Source: Hymenobacter sp. HSC-4F20
GTDB taxonomy: Bacteria > Bacteroidota > Bacteroidia > Cytophagales > Hymenobacteraceae
Assembly: GCF_019599275.1 (NCBI RefSeq)
Contig: NZ_JAHZTD010000002.1
Location: 248,001-312,000, forward strand
Length of the DNA stretch: 64,000 nt
Direction of reading: 5' to 3'
The notes below the pieces were generated by a model, which was not told the DNA's origin, ran no database searches, and saw only the letters and a program-made list of their open reading frames with translations. A program made the position numbers and the translations under genes. Of the stretch, positions 16,518 through 25,005 are shown piece by piece; the stretch's first letter is position 1, and the number at the start of each line of letters is the position of its first letter.

Positions 16518-17501
16518 TCAGCGCGCCAGCATCCGCTTCCAAGTGCCTTTTTCCCAGTTATACTTGAGGGTGCTGGGGAGGGCCTGCCAGAAGTATTTAC
16601 TGGTTTCTACCGCGAAGCTGGGTTGCATGTAGCAGTTGATGGTACAGCCCTCGCACTGAGGCAGGCGCCCCTCCAGGGCCGCCAAGTGCCGAACCGGCCC
16701 AGATTGGTACAGGTCGAAGAGCTGGCCGTTGATGGGGAATTTCTGCTCACCCAGGTGGTAGCAGGGCAGCACCAGTTCGTTGTTGGGCGAAATAACCAGA
16801 GTAGTGCTGGCCGCCCGGCATACAGGCGCGGCCACGTGGTTGCCTCCGTCGCGGCGCAGTTCCACAAAAGCTTCGTTGAGGTAGACGCCGGGGCGCTTGC
16901 CAAAGGCCGAGAGGTAGTCCAGCTCGGCGGGCGTGAGTTGCTCGCCGGTATCCACGCCATTGTACTCGAAGGCGGGGTTGAGCAGCAGCACCAGTTTGTT
17001 CGGCCGGGTAATTTCCTGGTACACCTTCTCCATATCGGCCAAGTTCTCGCGGAACACGGTGAACAGCACGTCGGGCCGCTCTCCCAGCTCCCGCGCTACC
17101 CGGATGCTTTCCAGCACAAAGTCGAAGCAGGCCACGCCGCGGCCTTTATCGTGTACGTCTTTCTCCGAGGCATCCAGGGAAAAATGCAGCATATCCACCT
17201 TACCGCGCAGCTTCTCGGCGTACTTGGGGTAGAGCAGGCAGTTAGTCGTCAGAGTCGTGATAAAGCCCATATCGTGAGCCAAGCCCACAAACTCATGGAT
17301 CTGCCGGTGCAGCAGCGGTTCGCCCCCCGTAAAGTCCACCACCGACACGCCCAGCCGTTTCAGGTCTCGCAAGTTGCGCTCCACGTCGGCCAGCTGAATG
17401 TAGGGCGAAGGCTTTTCCCAGATGTCGCAGAAGGAGCAGCGCGCATTGCACCGATAGGTGACGTAGTAATTGCACAGAACCGGATGACGAACAAGGCGCA
17501 T
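16518..17501 (-). CDS. Radical SAM protein with Cys-rich C-terminus
   Basis: A protein of 327 residues. The radical SAM 4Fe-4S motif C-x3-C-x2-C is at residues 18-25 (TYRCNARCSFCDIW), followed by the GGEPLLH segment that binds S-adenosylmethionine. The C-terminal region has further cysteines (AAPVCRAAST, VLPCYHLGE, and Cys283/Cys286/Cys290 in PQCEGCTINCYM), suggesting a second, SPASM/twitch-type cluster. The substrate is unknown; no peptide substrate gene is visible nearby, and the next gene is divergent. SPASM-type proteins act in peptide maturation, cofactor synthesis or enzyme activation. Confidence 0.88.
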   Translation of the reverse strand: MRLVRHPVLCNYYVTYRCNARCSFCDIWEKPSPYIQLADVERNLRDLKRLGVSVVDFTGGEPLLHRQIHEFVGLAHDMGFITTLTTNCLLYPKYAEKLRGKVDMLHFSLDASEKDVHDKGRGVACFDFVLESIRVARELGERPDVLFTVFRENLADMEKVYQEITRPNKLVLLLNPAFEYNGVDTGEQLTPAELDYLSAFGKRPGVYLNEAFVELRRDGGNHVAAPVCRAASTTLVISPNNELVLPCYHLGEQKFPINGQLFDLYQSGPVRHLAALEGRLPQCEGCTINCYMQPSFAVETSKYFWQALPSTLKYNWEKGTWKRMLAR

Positions 17502-17646
17502 AGGAGGGTAAAGGTACGGGGCAGGACCACAACCTGCCGGCTGATAAACCCAAAAACTGCGGAAAGGATACGGAGCTGCAACCTTTTACCGGGCAATGGC
17601 CTCTTCCAGGCACCTAGTGCCCTCTCGCCACTGTTTGGTCTCCGTT

Positions 17647-18132
17647 ATGCCCGCGCTCCGCTCCCTTTTTAGCTTTTTGGTAGCTACTACCCTGCTCACG
17701 GCCTGTAGCCAAGACGACGACCCCGCGCCTAAGCCGGATACCGTGGTGTTTGGCCACTTCTACGGCTACTGCCTGGGAGAGCAGTGCATAGAAATATTCC
17801 GGCTGGATGCCCGGGCGCACACGTTGGCCGAGGACACCACCGACACATACCCGAGTACTAGCAGCGCTTACGAGGGGAAATACGCACCCCGCTCCGCAGA
17901 TGCCTACGCCCAGGTCAGCGACTTGCCGGCTCTGATTCCGGCCCAGCTTCTGAGCGAAACTCAACGCGTTATCGGGCAGCCTGATGCCGGCGACTGGGGT
18001 GGCTACTACCTGGAAATAAACGAGCAGGGTACCCGTCGCTTCTGGCTGATTGACACGCAGAAGCGAAATATTCCTGCCTACCTGCACCCACTGCTAGATG
18101 CGCTGCAGGAACGGATTCAGCGCCTGCACTAG
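17647..18132 (+). CDS. Predicted lipoprotein
   Basis: A protein of 161 residues with a lipoprotein signal (MPALRSLFSFLVATTLLTAC, Cys20), so it is predicted to be lipid-anchored in the envelope. The start at 17647 places the lipobox properly; the earlier in-frame ATG at 17596 would add 17 residues before it. Two cysteines lie close together in GYCLGEQCIEIF. I do not recognise the family. It is convergent with the endonuclease III gene and ends 10 bases from it. Confidence 0.7.
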   Translation: MPALRSLFSFLVATTLLTACSQDDDPAPKPDTVVFGHFYGYCLGEQCIEIFRLDARAHTLAEDTTDTYPSTSSAYEGKYAPRSADAYAQVSDLPALIPAQLLSETQRVIGQPDAGDWGGYYLEINEQGTRRFWLIDTQKRNIPAYLHPLLDALQERIQRLH

Positions 18133-18141
18133 CGACGGAAC

Positions 18142-18903
18142 TTAGTGCGGCAACGCGCCCCAGGCCGTATTCCAGGTGGCGGGAGTAGCCGCCAGGGCCT
18201 CCGGGGTGGCCGGGCCGTAGTGCTCCAGGTAGTAGTTGCAGAAAGCCTTTAGCGGGCAGCGGGCGCAATCGGGCTTAGTGAAAAAGCAGATTTTCTGTCC
18301 GTGCCAGTAGTTGTGCTTATGGAAGTTCAGGAGCAGCAAGGAGTCTTTGGGCAGTTGCTCCAGCAGCACCTGGTGGGCCTTCTCTACCGATGCCTTGGGC
18401 CCGATCATGCCCACGCGCTGGGCTACCCGGTGCACGTGCGTATCTACGGGCAGCACAGGCTTACGGAAGTTGAAGAGCAAAACCAGCGAGGCCGTTTTCA
18501 GCCCGATGCCGGGCATATCATTCAGCCACTGCATACCCTGCTCCGTGGGCCACTCCTCCAGAAAGTCCAAGGCGAACTCACCCCGCTCGGCTTTAATGCG
18601 GCGCAGAATCTCCTGAATTCGCGGGGCCTGGGTATCGGGCCAGCGGGTAGTCCGGATAGCATGGGCCAGCTCCGCCGTTGGGGCCCGCAGCACCCCTTCC
18701 CAGTCGCCGAAAGCCTCCAGCATCCGGTCGTAGGCCAGTTCCTCATCGGCGTGGGTAGTGCGGTGCGACAGGACGGTAGAAATCAGCTCCCGCATGGGCG
18801 AGCGGCGGGGCGCGTCCTGCGTCAGGGGTGGGTAGAAGCGCTGCAGCACCTGGTAATTTTCAGTGGTTTTTTCCGGGGCGGGCGAGGTGTAGGTAGCGGG
18901 CAT
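18142..18903 (-). CDS. Endonuclease III-type DNA glycosylase
   Basis: A protein of 253 residues of the HhH-GPD superfamily, base-excision DNA repair. The helix-hairpin-helix is MPGIGLKTASLV with catalytic Lys136, and the catalytic Asp154 sits in LPVDTHVHRV. The 4Fe-4S cluster loop C-x6-C-x2-C-x5-C is complete (Cys206, Cys213, Cys216, Cys222). The protein is somewhat longer than typical Nth at the N-terminus and more divergent, so it could be a second Nth-like paralogue and not the main nth. The start at 18903 was selected because the preceding residues are of poor quality. Confidence 0.88.
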   Translation of the reverse strand: MPATYTSPAPEKTTENYQVLQRFYPPLTQDAPRRSPMRELISTVLSHRTTHADEELAYDRMLEAFGDWEGVLRAPTAELAHAIRTTRWPDTQAPRIQEILRRIKAERGEFALDFLEEWPTEQGMQWLNDMPGIGLKTASLVLLFNFRKPVLPVDTHVHRVAQRVGMIGPKASVEKAHQVLLEQLPKDSLLLLNFHKHNYWHGQKICFFTKPDCARCPLKAFCNYYLEHYGPATPEALAATPATWNTAWGALPH

Positions 18904-19036
18904 ACGAGGGGAGTGAGGAATGAATAAGGAGAATGAAGAGTACGGATACGCAGCGTGGCCGATTGTCAAGTCCGTTTATTTCTCCTTCCTGCTTGCTGGC
19001 CAACCGCCACGTAGCTTATGCCTACTGCAACAAAAA

Positions 19037-19067
19037 CGGCCCCGCGACCAAGTAGGTAGCGGGGCCG
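19037..19067 (-). terminator. Terminator after the first OmpA-family gene
   Basis: A 9-bp GC-rich stem (19037-19045 with 19059-19067). On the minus strand it is followed by TTTTTG. Confidence 0.75.
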
Positions 19068-19117
19068 CCTTACCGGAACGAGCATCCTTCCTGGCTCATT
19101 CCTTATGCAGGAGTTAC

Positions 19118-19822
19118 TTAGATGGTGCCTTTCTCGGCAGCCTTCTTCAGCTTCTCGTTGGCGAAGATGGCTACTTCTACGCGGCGGTTAGCCTGGCGGC
19201 CAGCCTCAGTCGAGTTATCGGCAATGGGCTGCTTTGAGCCGTAGCCCGATACAGTGAAGCGCGAAGCATCTACGCCTTGCTGCTGGGCGTAATTAGCCAC
19301 AGCCTGAGCCCGGCGCTGCGACAAGGGGTCGTTGATGGCATCGGAGCCAGTATTATCCGTGTGGCCTTCCACAATTACGTTGGTGTCGCCGTACTTCACG
19401 AGGGTTTTAGCCAAGTCTTTGATGTTTTCCTGAGCGGCTGAGGTTAGAGCCGACGAGTTTTTAGCGAAGAGCAGGCCTGAGTCGAAGGTAATTTTAATTC
19501 CTTCGCCTACGCGCTCCACTTTAGCCCCAGCCATTTCTTTCTGCAGCTCAGCGGCCTGCTTGTCCATCCGACGGCCAATCAGAGCACCGGCACCGCCGCC
19601 CACGGCAGCCCCAATGATGGCGCCTTTGGCAGTGCCCGACTTACCACCAATGATGCGGCCTAGTACGGCACCACCCGCCGCTCCGCCCAGGCCGCCGATG
19701 ACGCCGCCTTTGGCAGTTTTGCTCCAGGGTTTTTTCGTGGTAGTGGTTTGCGCCTCGGCGGCGCTGGTGCCTAGCAGCAACACGGCCAGCAGCAGAGCAT
19801 ACAGGGAACGAAGATTTTTCAT
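19118..19822 (-). CDS. OmpA-family protein with glycine-zipper domain (paralogue 1)
   Basis: A protein of 234 residues. The signal peptide covers about 1-24 (ending AAEAQ), followed by a glycine-zipper segment at about 38-85 (GGVIGGLGGAAGGAVLGRII, GAIIGAAVGGGAGALIGRRM) and an OmpA-like peptidoglycan-binding domain at about 105-225 (ITFDSGLLFAKNSSALTSAA, VEGHTDNTGSDAIN, RRAQAVANYAQ, GYGSKQPIADN, NRRVEVAIF). It is predicted to be periplasmic or outer-membrane-associated, anchoring the envelope to peptidoglycan. It is closely similar to the next minus-strand gene and differs in having no lipobox, so the two look like a tandem duplication. Confidence 0.9.
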   Translation of the reverse strand: MKNLRSLYALLLAVLLLGTSAAEAQTTTTKKPWSKTAKGGVIGGLGGAAGGAVLGRIIGGKSGTAKGAIIGAAVGGGAGALIGRRMDKQAAELQKEMAGAKVERVGEGIKITFDSGLLFAKNSSALTSAAQENIKDLAKTLVKYGDTNVIVEGHTDNTGSDAINDPLSQRRAQAVANYAQQQGVDASRFTVSGYGSKQPIADNSTEAGRQANRRVEVAIFANEKLKKAAEKGTI

Positions 19823-20145
19823 GATGTTCGGGAGTTAGAGTGAGTTGGTGTGATGTAAGCGGAAACTGTGCAGCAAAGGTATTCGGTACAACTTTTATTC
19901 GACTACCTCCTCTAGGAATACTTGAATTGCAACCACCTTGCCAAAAACGAATTCTCACACCAAAAATTATGTAAAAGCAGCTTCTGTATCTGTCCGGCCG
20001 GTTTTCAGCTACTGCTTATAACGCTCGAAGTGCTTCAAAGTCAGCTTATTTTTGCAGGTATTCTAATTCCTCTACCCTGTTAAAATCCTTTTTAAGACTA
20101 ACTGGGCTTTCCTACCGGGTAGCTTCCACCCAGCTTAGAAAACAC
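19823..20145 (-). other. Upstream region of OmpA paralogue 1
   Basis: About 320 bases, AT-richer than the surroundings, with no open frame that looks coding. It presumably holds the promoter of the minus-strand OmpA gene. I saw no clear consensus promoter or riboswitch. Confidence 0.4.
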
Positions 20146-20176
20146 AAAAAAGCCGCTCCTTCCGGGCGGCTTTTTT
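20146..20176 (-). terminator. Terminator after the second OmpA-family gene
   Basis: An 11-bp stem (20146-20156 with 20166-20176) with A6 and T6 ends. It lies just downstream of the minus-strand gene that ends at 20198. Confidence 0.88.
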
Positions 20177-20197
20177 GCAAAAGAAAACGAGGGAGAA

Positions 20198-20941
20198 TTA
20201 CAGGGTACCGTTTTCGGCGGCCTTCTTCATCTTCTCGTTGGCGTAGATGGCAATTTCTACCCGACGGTTGGCTTGGCGGCCCTCGGCGGTGGTGTTATCA
20301 GCAATGGGCTGCGACGAACCGTAGCCTTTGGTAGTAATACGGGCCGCGTCTACCCCTTGCGAAGTGGTATAGTTAGCTACGGCTTGAGCCCGGCGCTCCG
20401 ACAAGGGCTGGTTGATAGCATCGGAACCTGTGTTGTCGGTATGGCCTTCTACCAGTACGTTGGTATCGGGGTATTTTTTCAGCACCTCGGCCATTTTTTG
20501 GATTTCCGACATAGAAGCCGGGCGCAGGTCGCTCTTGTTGGTATCGAAGAGGATGCCGGCGTCGAAGGTGATTTTGATGCCTTCGCCTACACGTTCTACC
20601 CGGGCGTTTTGCATGTCGCGCTGCAGCTCTTCGGCTTGTTTGTCCATGCGGCGGCCAATCAGAGCGCCCCCGGTACCACCCACGGCGGCTCCAATAATAG
20701 CCCCGGCGGCCGTACCTGATTTACCCCCGATTACGCGACCCAGCACAGCCCCGGCTACGGCGCCAGCGCCAGCGCCGATGGCGCCACCTTTTACCGTGCG
20801 GCTTGTGCCGGTTTTGCGCGGGCCAGTGCCGTTGGTATCAGCTTCCGGAATGTTGGGGTTACGCGTGTTGGTGCTGGCGCAGGAGCTCATGAACAGCACA
20901 AGGGCCATGAGTAAAGTGAGCAGAGAATTGCGAGAAGTCAT
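20198..20941 (-). CDS. OmpA-family lipoprotein with glycine-zipper domain (paralogue 2)
   Basis: A protein of 247 residues with the same layout as its neighbour: glycine zipper at about 50-100 and OmpA-like domain at about 120-235 (ITFDAGILFDTNKSDLRPAS, VEGHTDNTGSDAIN, GYGSSQPIADN, NRRVEIAIY). It carries a lipoprotein signal with lipobox FMSSC (Cys21), so this copy is lipid-anchored whereas the other appears to be released by signal peptidase I. Both have peptidoglycan-binding residues (Asp of HTDN, Arg of NRRVE). Confidence 0.9.
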   Translation of the reverse strand: MTSRNSLLTLLMALVLFMSSCASTNTRNPNIPEADTNGTGPRKTGTSRTVKGGAIGAGAGAVAGAVLGRVIGGKSGTAAGAIIGAAVGGTGGALIGRRMDKQAEELQRDMQNARVERVGEGIKITFDAGILFDTNKSDLRPASMSEIQKMAEVLKKYPDTNVLVEGHTDNTGSDAINQPLSERRAQAVANYTTSQGVDAARITTKGYGSSQPIADNTTAEGRQANRRVEIAIYANEKMKKAAENGTL

Positions 20942-21069
20942 ATTCGTGGAAATAGGGTGAAAGGGAAAGAGCTAGGTGGACCAGTTGGGATTCTTACTGC
21001 GGTTATCTGAAAAATGTTCGGCTGACATAGTGCAGCTTCCCTGGTGCACCGGCCCGGCCGCAGCCAGCA

Positions 21070-21114
21070 AAAAAGCCCGCTGACTACCCTGACCAGGTAG
21101 ACAACGGGCTTTTT
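21070..21114 (-). terminator. accD terminator
   Basis: A 10-bp stem (21070-21079 with 21105-21114) with A5/T5 ends. An inner CTACC/GGTAG hairpin sits in the loop. Confidence 0.85.
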
Positions 21115-21157
21115 CCAAAAAGCTTGCCGAAAAATCAGGCTCCAGGCCGCCTTGCTC

Positions 21158-22045
21158 CTAACGGACTAGGGCAGCCGGCTCAGCGGCAGGCACTTCCGCT
21201 GCTTTGAGCATGGTCAGCAAATCGGCAAGTTTTTGCTTGAGCTCCTTCCGGTCCACAATGAAATCCAGGAAGCCGTGCTCCAGCACAAACTCGGCGCTCT
21301 GAAAGCCTTTGGGCAAATCCTTGCCGATGGTTTCCTTGATAACGCGGGGACCGGCAAACCCGATCAGGGCCCCCGGCTCCGCAATGTTGAAGTCGCCGAG
21401 CATGGCAAACGAGGCCGTAACGCCACCCGTAGTAGGGTCAGTCAGCAGGGAGATATACGGGATGCCCGCTTCTGAGAGCAGGGCCAGCTTGGCCGAGGTT
21501 TTGGCCATTTGCATAAGCGAGTAGCCGGCCTCCATCATGCGGGCTCCACCGGAGCGCGAAATCATCAGGAAGGGCAAACGGTTCTGGCGGGCATAGTCGA
21601 TGGCACGGGCAATCTTCTCGCCAACCACCGAGCCCATAGAGCCGCCAATAAACTTGAAATCCATGGCCGCTACTACCAGGCCCAGGCCGTTGAGCTGGCC
21701 GTGAGCCGCGCGTACGGCATCCTTGAGGCCGGTATTCTTTTCGGTAGCGGCCACGCGCTGGGGGTAGGCTTTCGTGTCCACGAAATTCAGCGGGTCGGCC
21801 GAGCGCAGGTCGGCATCCAGCTCCGTGTAGGCGTGGTTATCGAACAGAAAGTCGAAGTACTCTGCGGCGTCAATCCGGTCGTGGTGGCCACAGTTACCGC
21901 AGGTAGAGAGCAGGCGCTTGTGCTCGGCCATAGTAGCCACGGTTTTGCACTCCGGGCACTTGTACCACAGGCCATCGGGCGTTTCCTTCTTCTGTTCCGT
22001 GGGCGTAACGATGCCTTTTTCTTTGCGCTTAAACCAGGAAGACAT
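21158..22045 (-). CDS. accD: Acetyl-CoA carboxylase carboxyltransferase subunit beta
   Basis: A protein of 295 residues. With AccA it transfers the carboxyl group from biotin to acetyl-CoA, the first committed step of fatty acid synthesis. The N-terminal zinc ribbon has Cys30, Cys33, Cys49 and Cys52 ([17 protein letters not shown]). The crotonase-fold domain includes [19 protein letters not shown] and the glycine-rich [17 protein letters not shown]. Length is normal for bacterial AccD. It stands alone with its own terminator and is divergent from the OmpA-family lipoprotein gene; accA is not in the window. Confidence 0.96.
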   Translation of the reverse strand: MSSWFKRKEKGIVTPTEQKKETPDGLWYKCPECKTVATMAEHKRLLSTCGNCGHHDRIDAAEYFDFLFDNHAYTELDADLRSADPLNFVDTKAYPQRVAATEKNTGLKDAVRAAHGQLNGLGLVVAAMDFKFIGGSMGSVVGEKIARAIDYARQNRLPFLMISRSGGARMMEAGYSLMQMAKTSAKLALLSEAGIPYISLLTDPTTGGVTASFAMLGDFNIAEPGALIGFAGPRVIKETIGKDLPKGFQSAEFVLEHGFLDFIVDRKELKQKLADLLTMLKAAEVPAAEPAALVR

Positions 22046-22453
22046 AGGGGTGAGGTGCTTAGATCGGTGAGAGAGGGAAGGCCGGTAAGGGCGGCTACCG
22101 GCAGGTAGAGGGGGCTTCCACGGTGCAAGTTAAGCCAGATGGTGAAATTGTGATGGGGTCACGGAGGGATTCAGCAAGTTGGGCAAGGCAAGCATGAAAG
22201 CCTCGGTCATCCTGAGGCGGTAGCCGAAGAGCCTTGTTACGGCGGCATGCCAAGTGTAACGGCCTGCTCAACCGTAGCAACGTCCCGCGGTCATCCGCCC
22301 GGGCTAACACCGGTGACGTCTGTAGCGCGTCGGCCCCCACTTATTCGGCGAGGCCCCGGGCGTAGAAGTTCCGGGTCCGGACGCTACCTTGCTACAGGAA
22401 AAGTGGGCGTGGGCTCCCTTCCATAGAACCTGTATTACTCTGTGCTCTTTTTT
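22046..22453. other. Divergent intergenic region with REP-like element
   Basis: About 400 bases between accD (minus) and an OmpA-family gene (plus), without a credible open frame. At 22207-22235 it holds TCATCCTGAGG followed by a GAAGAGCCTTGTTAC tail, related in form to the sequence at 16373. The rest is GC-rich and presumably includes both promoters; no clear consensus was seen. Confidence 0.45.
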
Positions 22454-23461
22454 GTGAAAAACTTCTCTGCCCTCGCAGTTGTCGCGCTGCTTGCTTCCTC
22501 TACCCTGCCTGGCTGCGTGGCCTCCAAGAAATACGACGACCTCAAGGCCCGCCAGACGGCCACCGAACAAGCCAAAGCCGACCTGGAGCGCCAACAGCGC
22601 CAAGCCGTAACGGAACTGAAAAAGGCTTCTGATGAACTGGCCCAACTGCGCCTGGACACCCGCCGCCTCGTCGACGACTCTACCGAAACCGGCCGCAGCC
22701 TGCGCCGCCTGCAGCAGCTTAACGCCCAACTCACCGACTCCTACGACAAGCTGCTCAAAAACTCTGACCGCGCCATGGCCGATAAGTCGGCTGATTACAA
22801 CAAGGTAGCCCGGGACCTGGCCCGCCGCGAGGCCGAGCTGGGCGAGCTGGAAACCACCCTTAAGAAAAGCCGCACCGACATCGACAAGCTCAATGCCGAC
22901 CTGAAAGTGCGGGAGGCCAAGCTGGCCGAGTTGCAGCAGGCCCTGGCCGAAAAGGACCGGGCCGTGGACAACCTGAAAGCCAGCGTGAGCAACGCCCTGC
23001 GGGGCTTCCAGGGCACCGATCTGCAGGTGAAGATGAAGGACGGCAAAGTATACGTGTCTCTTTCCGAGCAGCTCCTGTTCAAGTCGGGCTCCACCAAAGT
23101 AGACCCCAAGGGCCAGGAGGCCCTGAAGCAGCTGGCCGCCGTGCTTCAGCAGCAGCCCGATGTAAACGTGGTGGTGGAAGGCCACACCGACAACGTGCCC
23201 TTCAGCCGGCCCGCCGGGGCCATGCAGGACAACTGGGACCTGAGCGTGCTGCGCGCCACGGAAATTGCGCGGCTGCTGACGGTGGGCGGGGTAGCCCCGG
23301 CCCGCGTCACGGCCTCGGGCCGCTCCCAGTACGTGCCCGTCGCTGCCAACGACTCGCCCCAGAACAAGGCCCTCAACCGCCGCACCGAAATCATCCTGAC
23401 GCCTAAGCTCAACGAGTTGCTCAAGATTCTGGACAGCAATTCATCAGCAAGCGGCAAATAG
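22454..23461 (+). CDS. OmpA/MotB-type lipoprotein with long coiled coil
   Basis: A protein of about 335 residues. The start is a GTG, either at 22454 (MKNFSALAVV) or at 22442; 22454 gives the usual Lys-rich signal start. The lipobox is TLPGC (Cys21). Residues about 30-180 form a charged coiled coil (KARQTATEQAKADLERQQ, REAELGELETTLKKSRTDID). The OmpA-like peptidoglycan-binding domain is at about 210-325 (LLFKSGSTKVDPKG, VEGHTDNVPF, DLSVLRATEIARLL, NRRTEIIL). It probably spans from the outer membrane into the periplasm and binds peptidoglycan. It differs from the two tandem OmpA genes in having a coiled coil in place of the glycine zipper. Confidence 0.9.
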   Translation: MKNFSALAVVALLASSTLPGCVASKKYDDLKARQTATEQAKADLERQQRQAVTELKKASDELAQLRLDTRRLVDDSTETGRSLRRLQQLNAQLTDSYDKLLKNSDRAMADKSADYNKVARDLARREAELGELETTLKKSRTDIDKLNADLKVREAKLAELQQALAEKDRAVDNLKASVSNALRGFQGTDLQVKMKDGKVYVSLSEQLLFKSGSTKVDPKGQEALKQLAAVLQQQPDVNVVVEGHTDNVPFSRPAGAMQDNWDLSVLRATEIARLLTVGGVAPARVTASGRSQYVPVAANDSPQNKALNRRTEIILTPKLNELLKILDSNSSASGK

Positions 23462-23508
23462 CAGGAAAAGACTGTATCGATTCTTTAATCATCTGATCTG
23501 TTCACTAT

Positions 23509-24918
23509 ATGCAGAAACCTTTATTATACCAACTCCTGTTTCTCGTTGCTTTCCTGCTTTCTATTCTCCCAGCACGCGCATCCCACATTATTGGCGGCGA
23601 GATAAGCTACAGGCCGTTTCCTAATGATCCTAGGCGCTATTATGTCACGGCGAAGCTTTATCGGGATAGAAGCTACAACACGTCCCCGGATTTCGCCAAT
23701 GAGATTACCCTTTACTGTCGGAAGAGCAACTGTGCTACGGCTGATCCGGATAATTTCACAGCTAACCTTGGCCGAACCAGCAGCACTACGATAGGGCCGA
23801 CTACGGACCTTCGGGTGTTCAGCGGTGAAGTAACGCTGCCTTCGCTCGGCAACTGGACTCTCAGCCTGGCGGAGGAAAACCGCTCGTATGGCATTTTCAA
23901 CTTATCTGAGTCGCATAACTACGGGATGTACGTGGATGCGGAGTTACGCCTAGACCCTAGTATCGGTGCGGCCAATACCTCCCCCGTTTTTACGTCTGAT
24001 ATAGTACCCTACATCTCCGGCAACCAATTTCACCGCTTTAGCTTCTCTACGTTCGATGCCGATGGCGACTCTTTGGTATACCAAATGATTAGCCCGCAAG
24101 GTGCCAGCCGAGTGGCCCCTTGCCCGCGAGCAATTCCGGTGACGCCTAGCCCCCACTTCACCATCAACCCAGCCACCGGGGAGCTGTCCACGGGGTCGTT
24201 TACCCTGGTGCTAGGCTATTATGTCATGGCTGCGCGGGTAGAGGAATACCGCCGGGTTAGTGGTCAATGGATCAAGATCGGGAGTGTCATGCGGGATATG
24301 ATGTATCGCACCTGGGCTGGTGCAAATCAAAATCCGGCATTTACTGCCCTGGCTGTAGGAAACACCTCACATCCTCTGGATCAGACCATCCGGGTTAATC
24401 CCGGCCGCAAGCTCGAGTTGAAACTCGACGCTGCTGACCCGAATTCCGGCTCCGTGTTGCGCTTCAGCAGTGAGGCTACGGCCATTCTACCTGGCTTGTC
24501 TCTCCAATCCCTCCCCAACAACCAAGTCCGCCTGACGTGGAATGTGCCCGCGACCCTGCCACTGGGCCGTTACCGGATTCCAGTTACTGTTTCCGACAAT
24601 ACTTCCCCTACCAACGGCACTGAGGTCCGGACCCTTACCATTCTCGTTACCAGCCAAATACTGGCCACCACTTCTTTCCGGCTGCCAACCCAGGTAGCAG
24701 CCTACCCTACCCCCTTCCGGGAGCAGGTACAGTTTCAGCTCAGCCAGCCGGGTAGCCGCTCCCTGCTGGTAGTAGATGGCCTGGGCCGCGCAGTAGCCCA
24801 GCTCACCAGCCGCCCCGATGGTAGCGTGACGTGGCGGCCCACCCCCACCCTGGCGCCCGGCCTGTACCTGGCCCGCACCGCCGACGGGCAAGAGCAAGCC
24901 CGTTTGCTGCGCGAGTAA
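23509..24918 (+). CDS. T9SS-secreted cell-surface protein
   Basis: A protein of 469 residues. The signal peptide covers about 1-24 (ending PARA), followed by ASHIIGGEISYRP, a start typical of Bacteroidota surface proteins related to gliding-motility/SprB-associated proteins. The middle consists of beta-rich domains, with a cadherin-like segment at about 285-390 (FSTFDADGDSLVYQM earlier; ADPNSGSVLRFSSEA; PLGRYRIPVTVSDNTSP). The C-terminal 75 residues fit a type A T9SS sorting domain (VAAYPTPFREQVQFQLSQ, RSLLVVDGLGRAV, LAPGLYLAR). Predicted to be exported by the type IX system and attached to the surface. Its ligand is unknown. The sequence is somewhat lower in GC than the neighbours. Confidence 0.85.
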   Translation: MQKPLLYQLLFLVAFLLSILPARASHIIGGEISYRPFPNDPRRYYVTAKLYRDRSYNTSPDFANEITLYCRKSNCATADPDNFTANLGRTSSTTIGPTTDLRVFSGEVTLPSLGNWTLSLAEENRSYGIFNLSESHNYGMYVDAELRLDPSIGAANTSPVFTSDIVPYISGNQFHRFSFSTFDADGDSLVYQMISPQGASRVAPCPRAIPVTPSPHFTINPATGELSTGSFTLVLGYYVMAARVEEYRRVSGQWIKIGSVMRDMMYRTWAGANQNPAFTALAVGNTSHPLDQTIRVNPGRKLELKLDAADPNSGSVLRFSSEATAILPGLSLQSLPNNQVRLTWNVPATLPLGRYRIPVTVSDNTSPTNGTEVRTLTILVTSQILATTSFRLPTQVAAYPTPFREQVQFQLSQPGSRSLLVVDGLGRAVAQLTSRPDGSVTWRPTPTLAPGLYLARTADGQEQARLLRE

Positions 24919-24938
24919 CGCGGCTCCATTACGCACAA

Positions 24939-24974
24939 CAACGGCCGGCTCCTCAGGTGGGGAGCCGGCCGTTG
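24939..24974. terminator. Bidirectional terminator hairpin
   Basis: A 14-bp perfect stem (24939-24952 with 24961-24974) and 8-nt loop between convergent genes. No long T run. Confidence 0.75.
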
Positions 24975-25005
24975 CCATTGGTGCGGTACGCTGGCCTGCT
25001 ATGGA

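Noticed and set aside
16623..17672. 349-codon plus-strand frame opposite the radical SAM gene
   Set aside because: The radical SAM frame has the cysteine motif and SAM-binding segment; the opposite frame has none.
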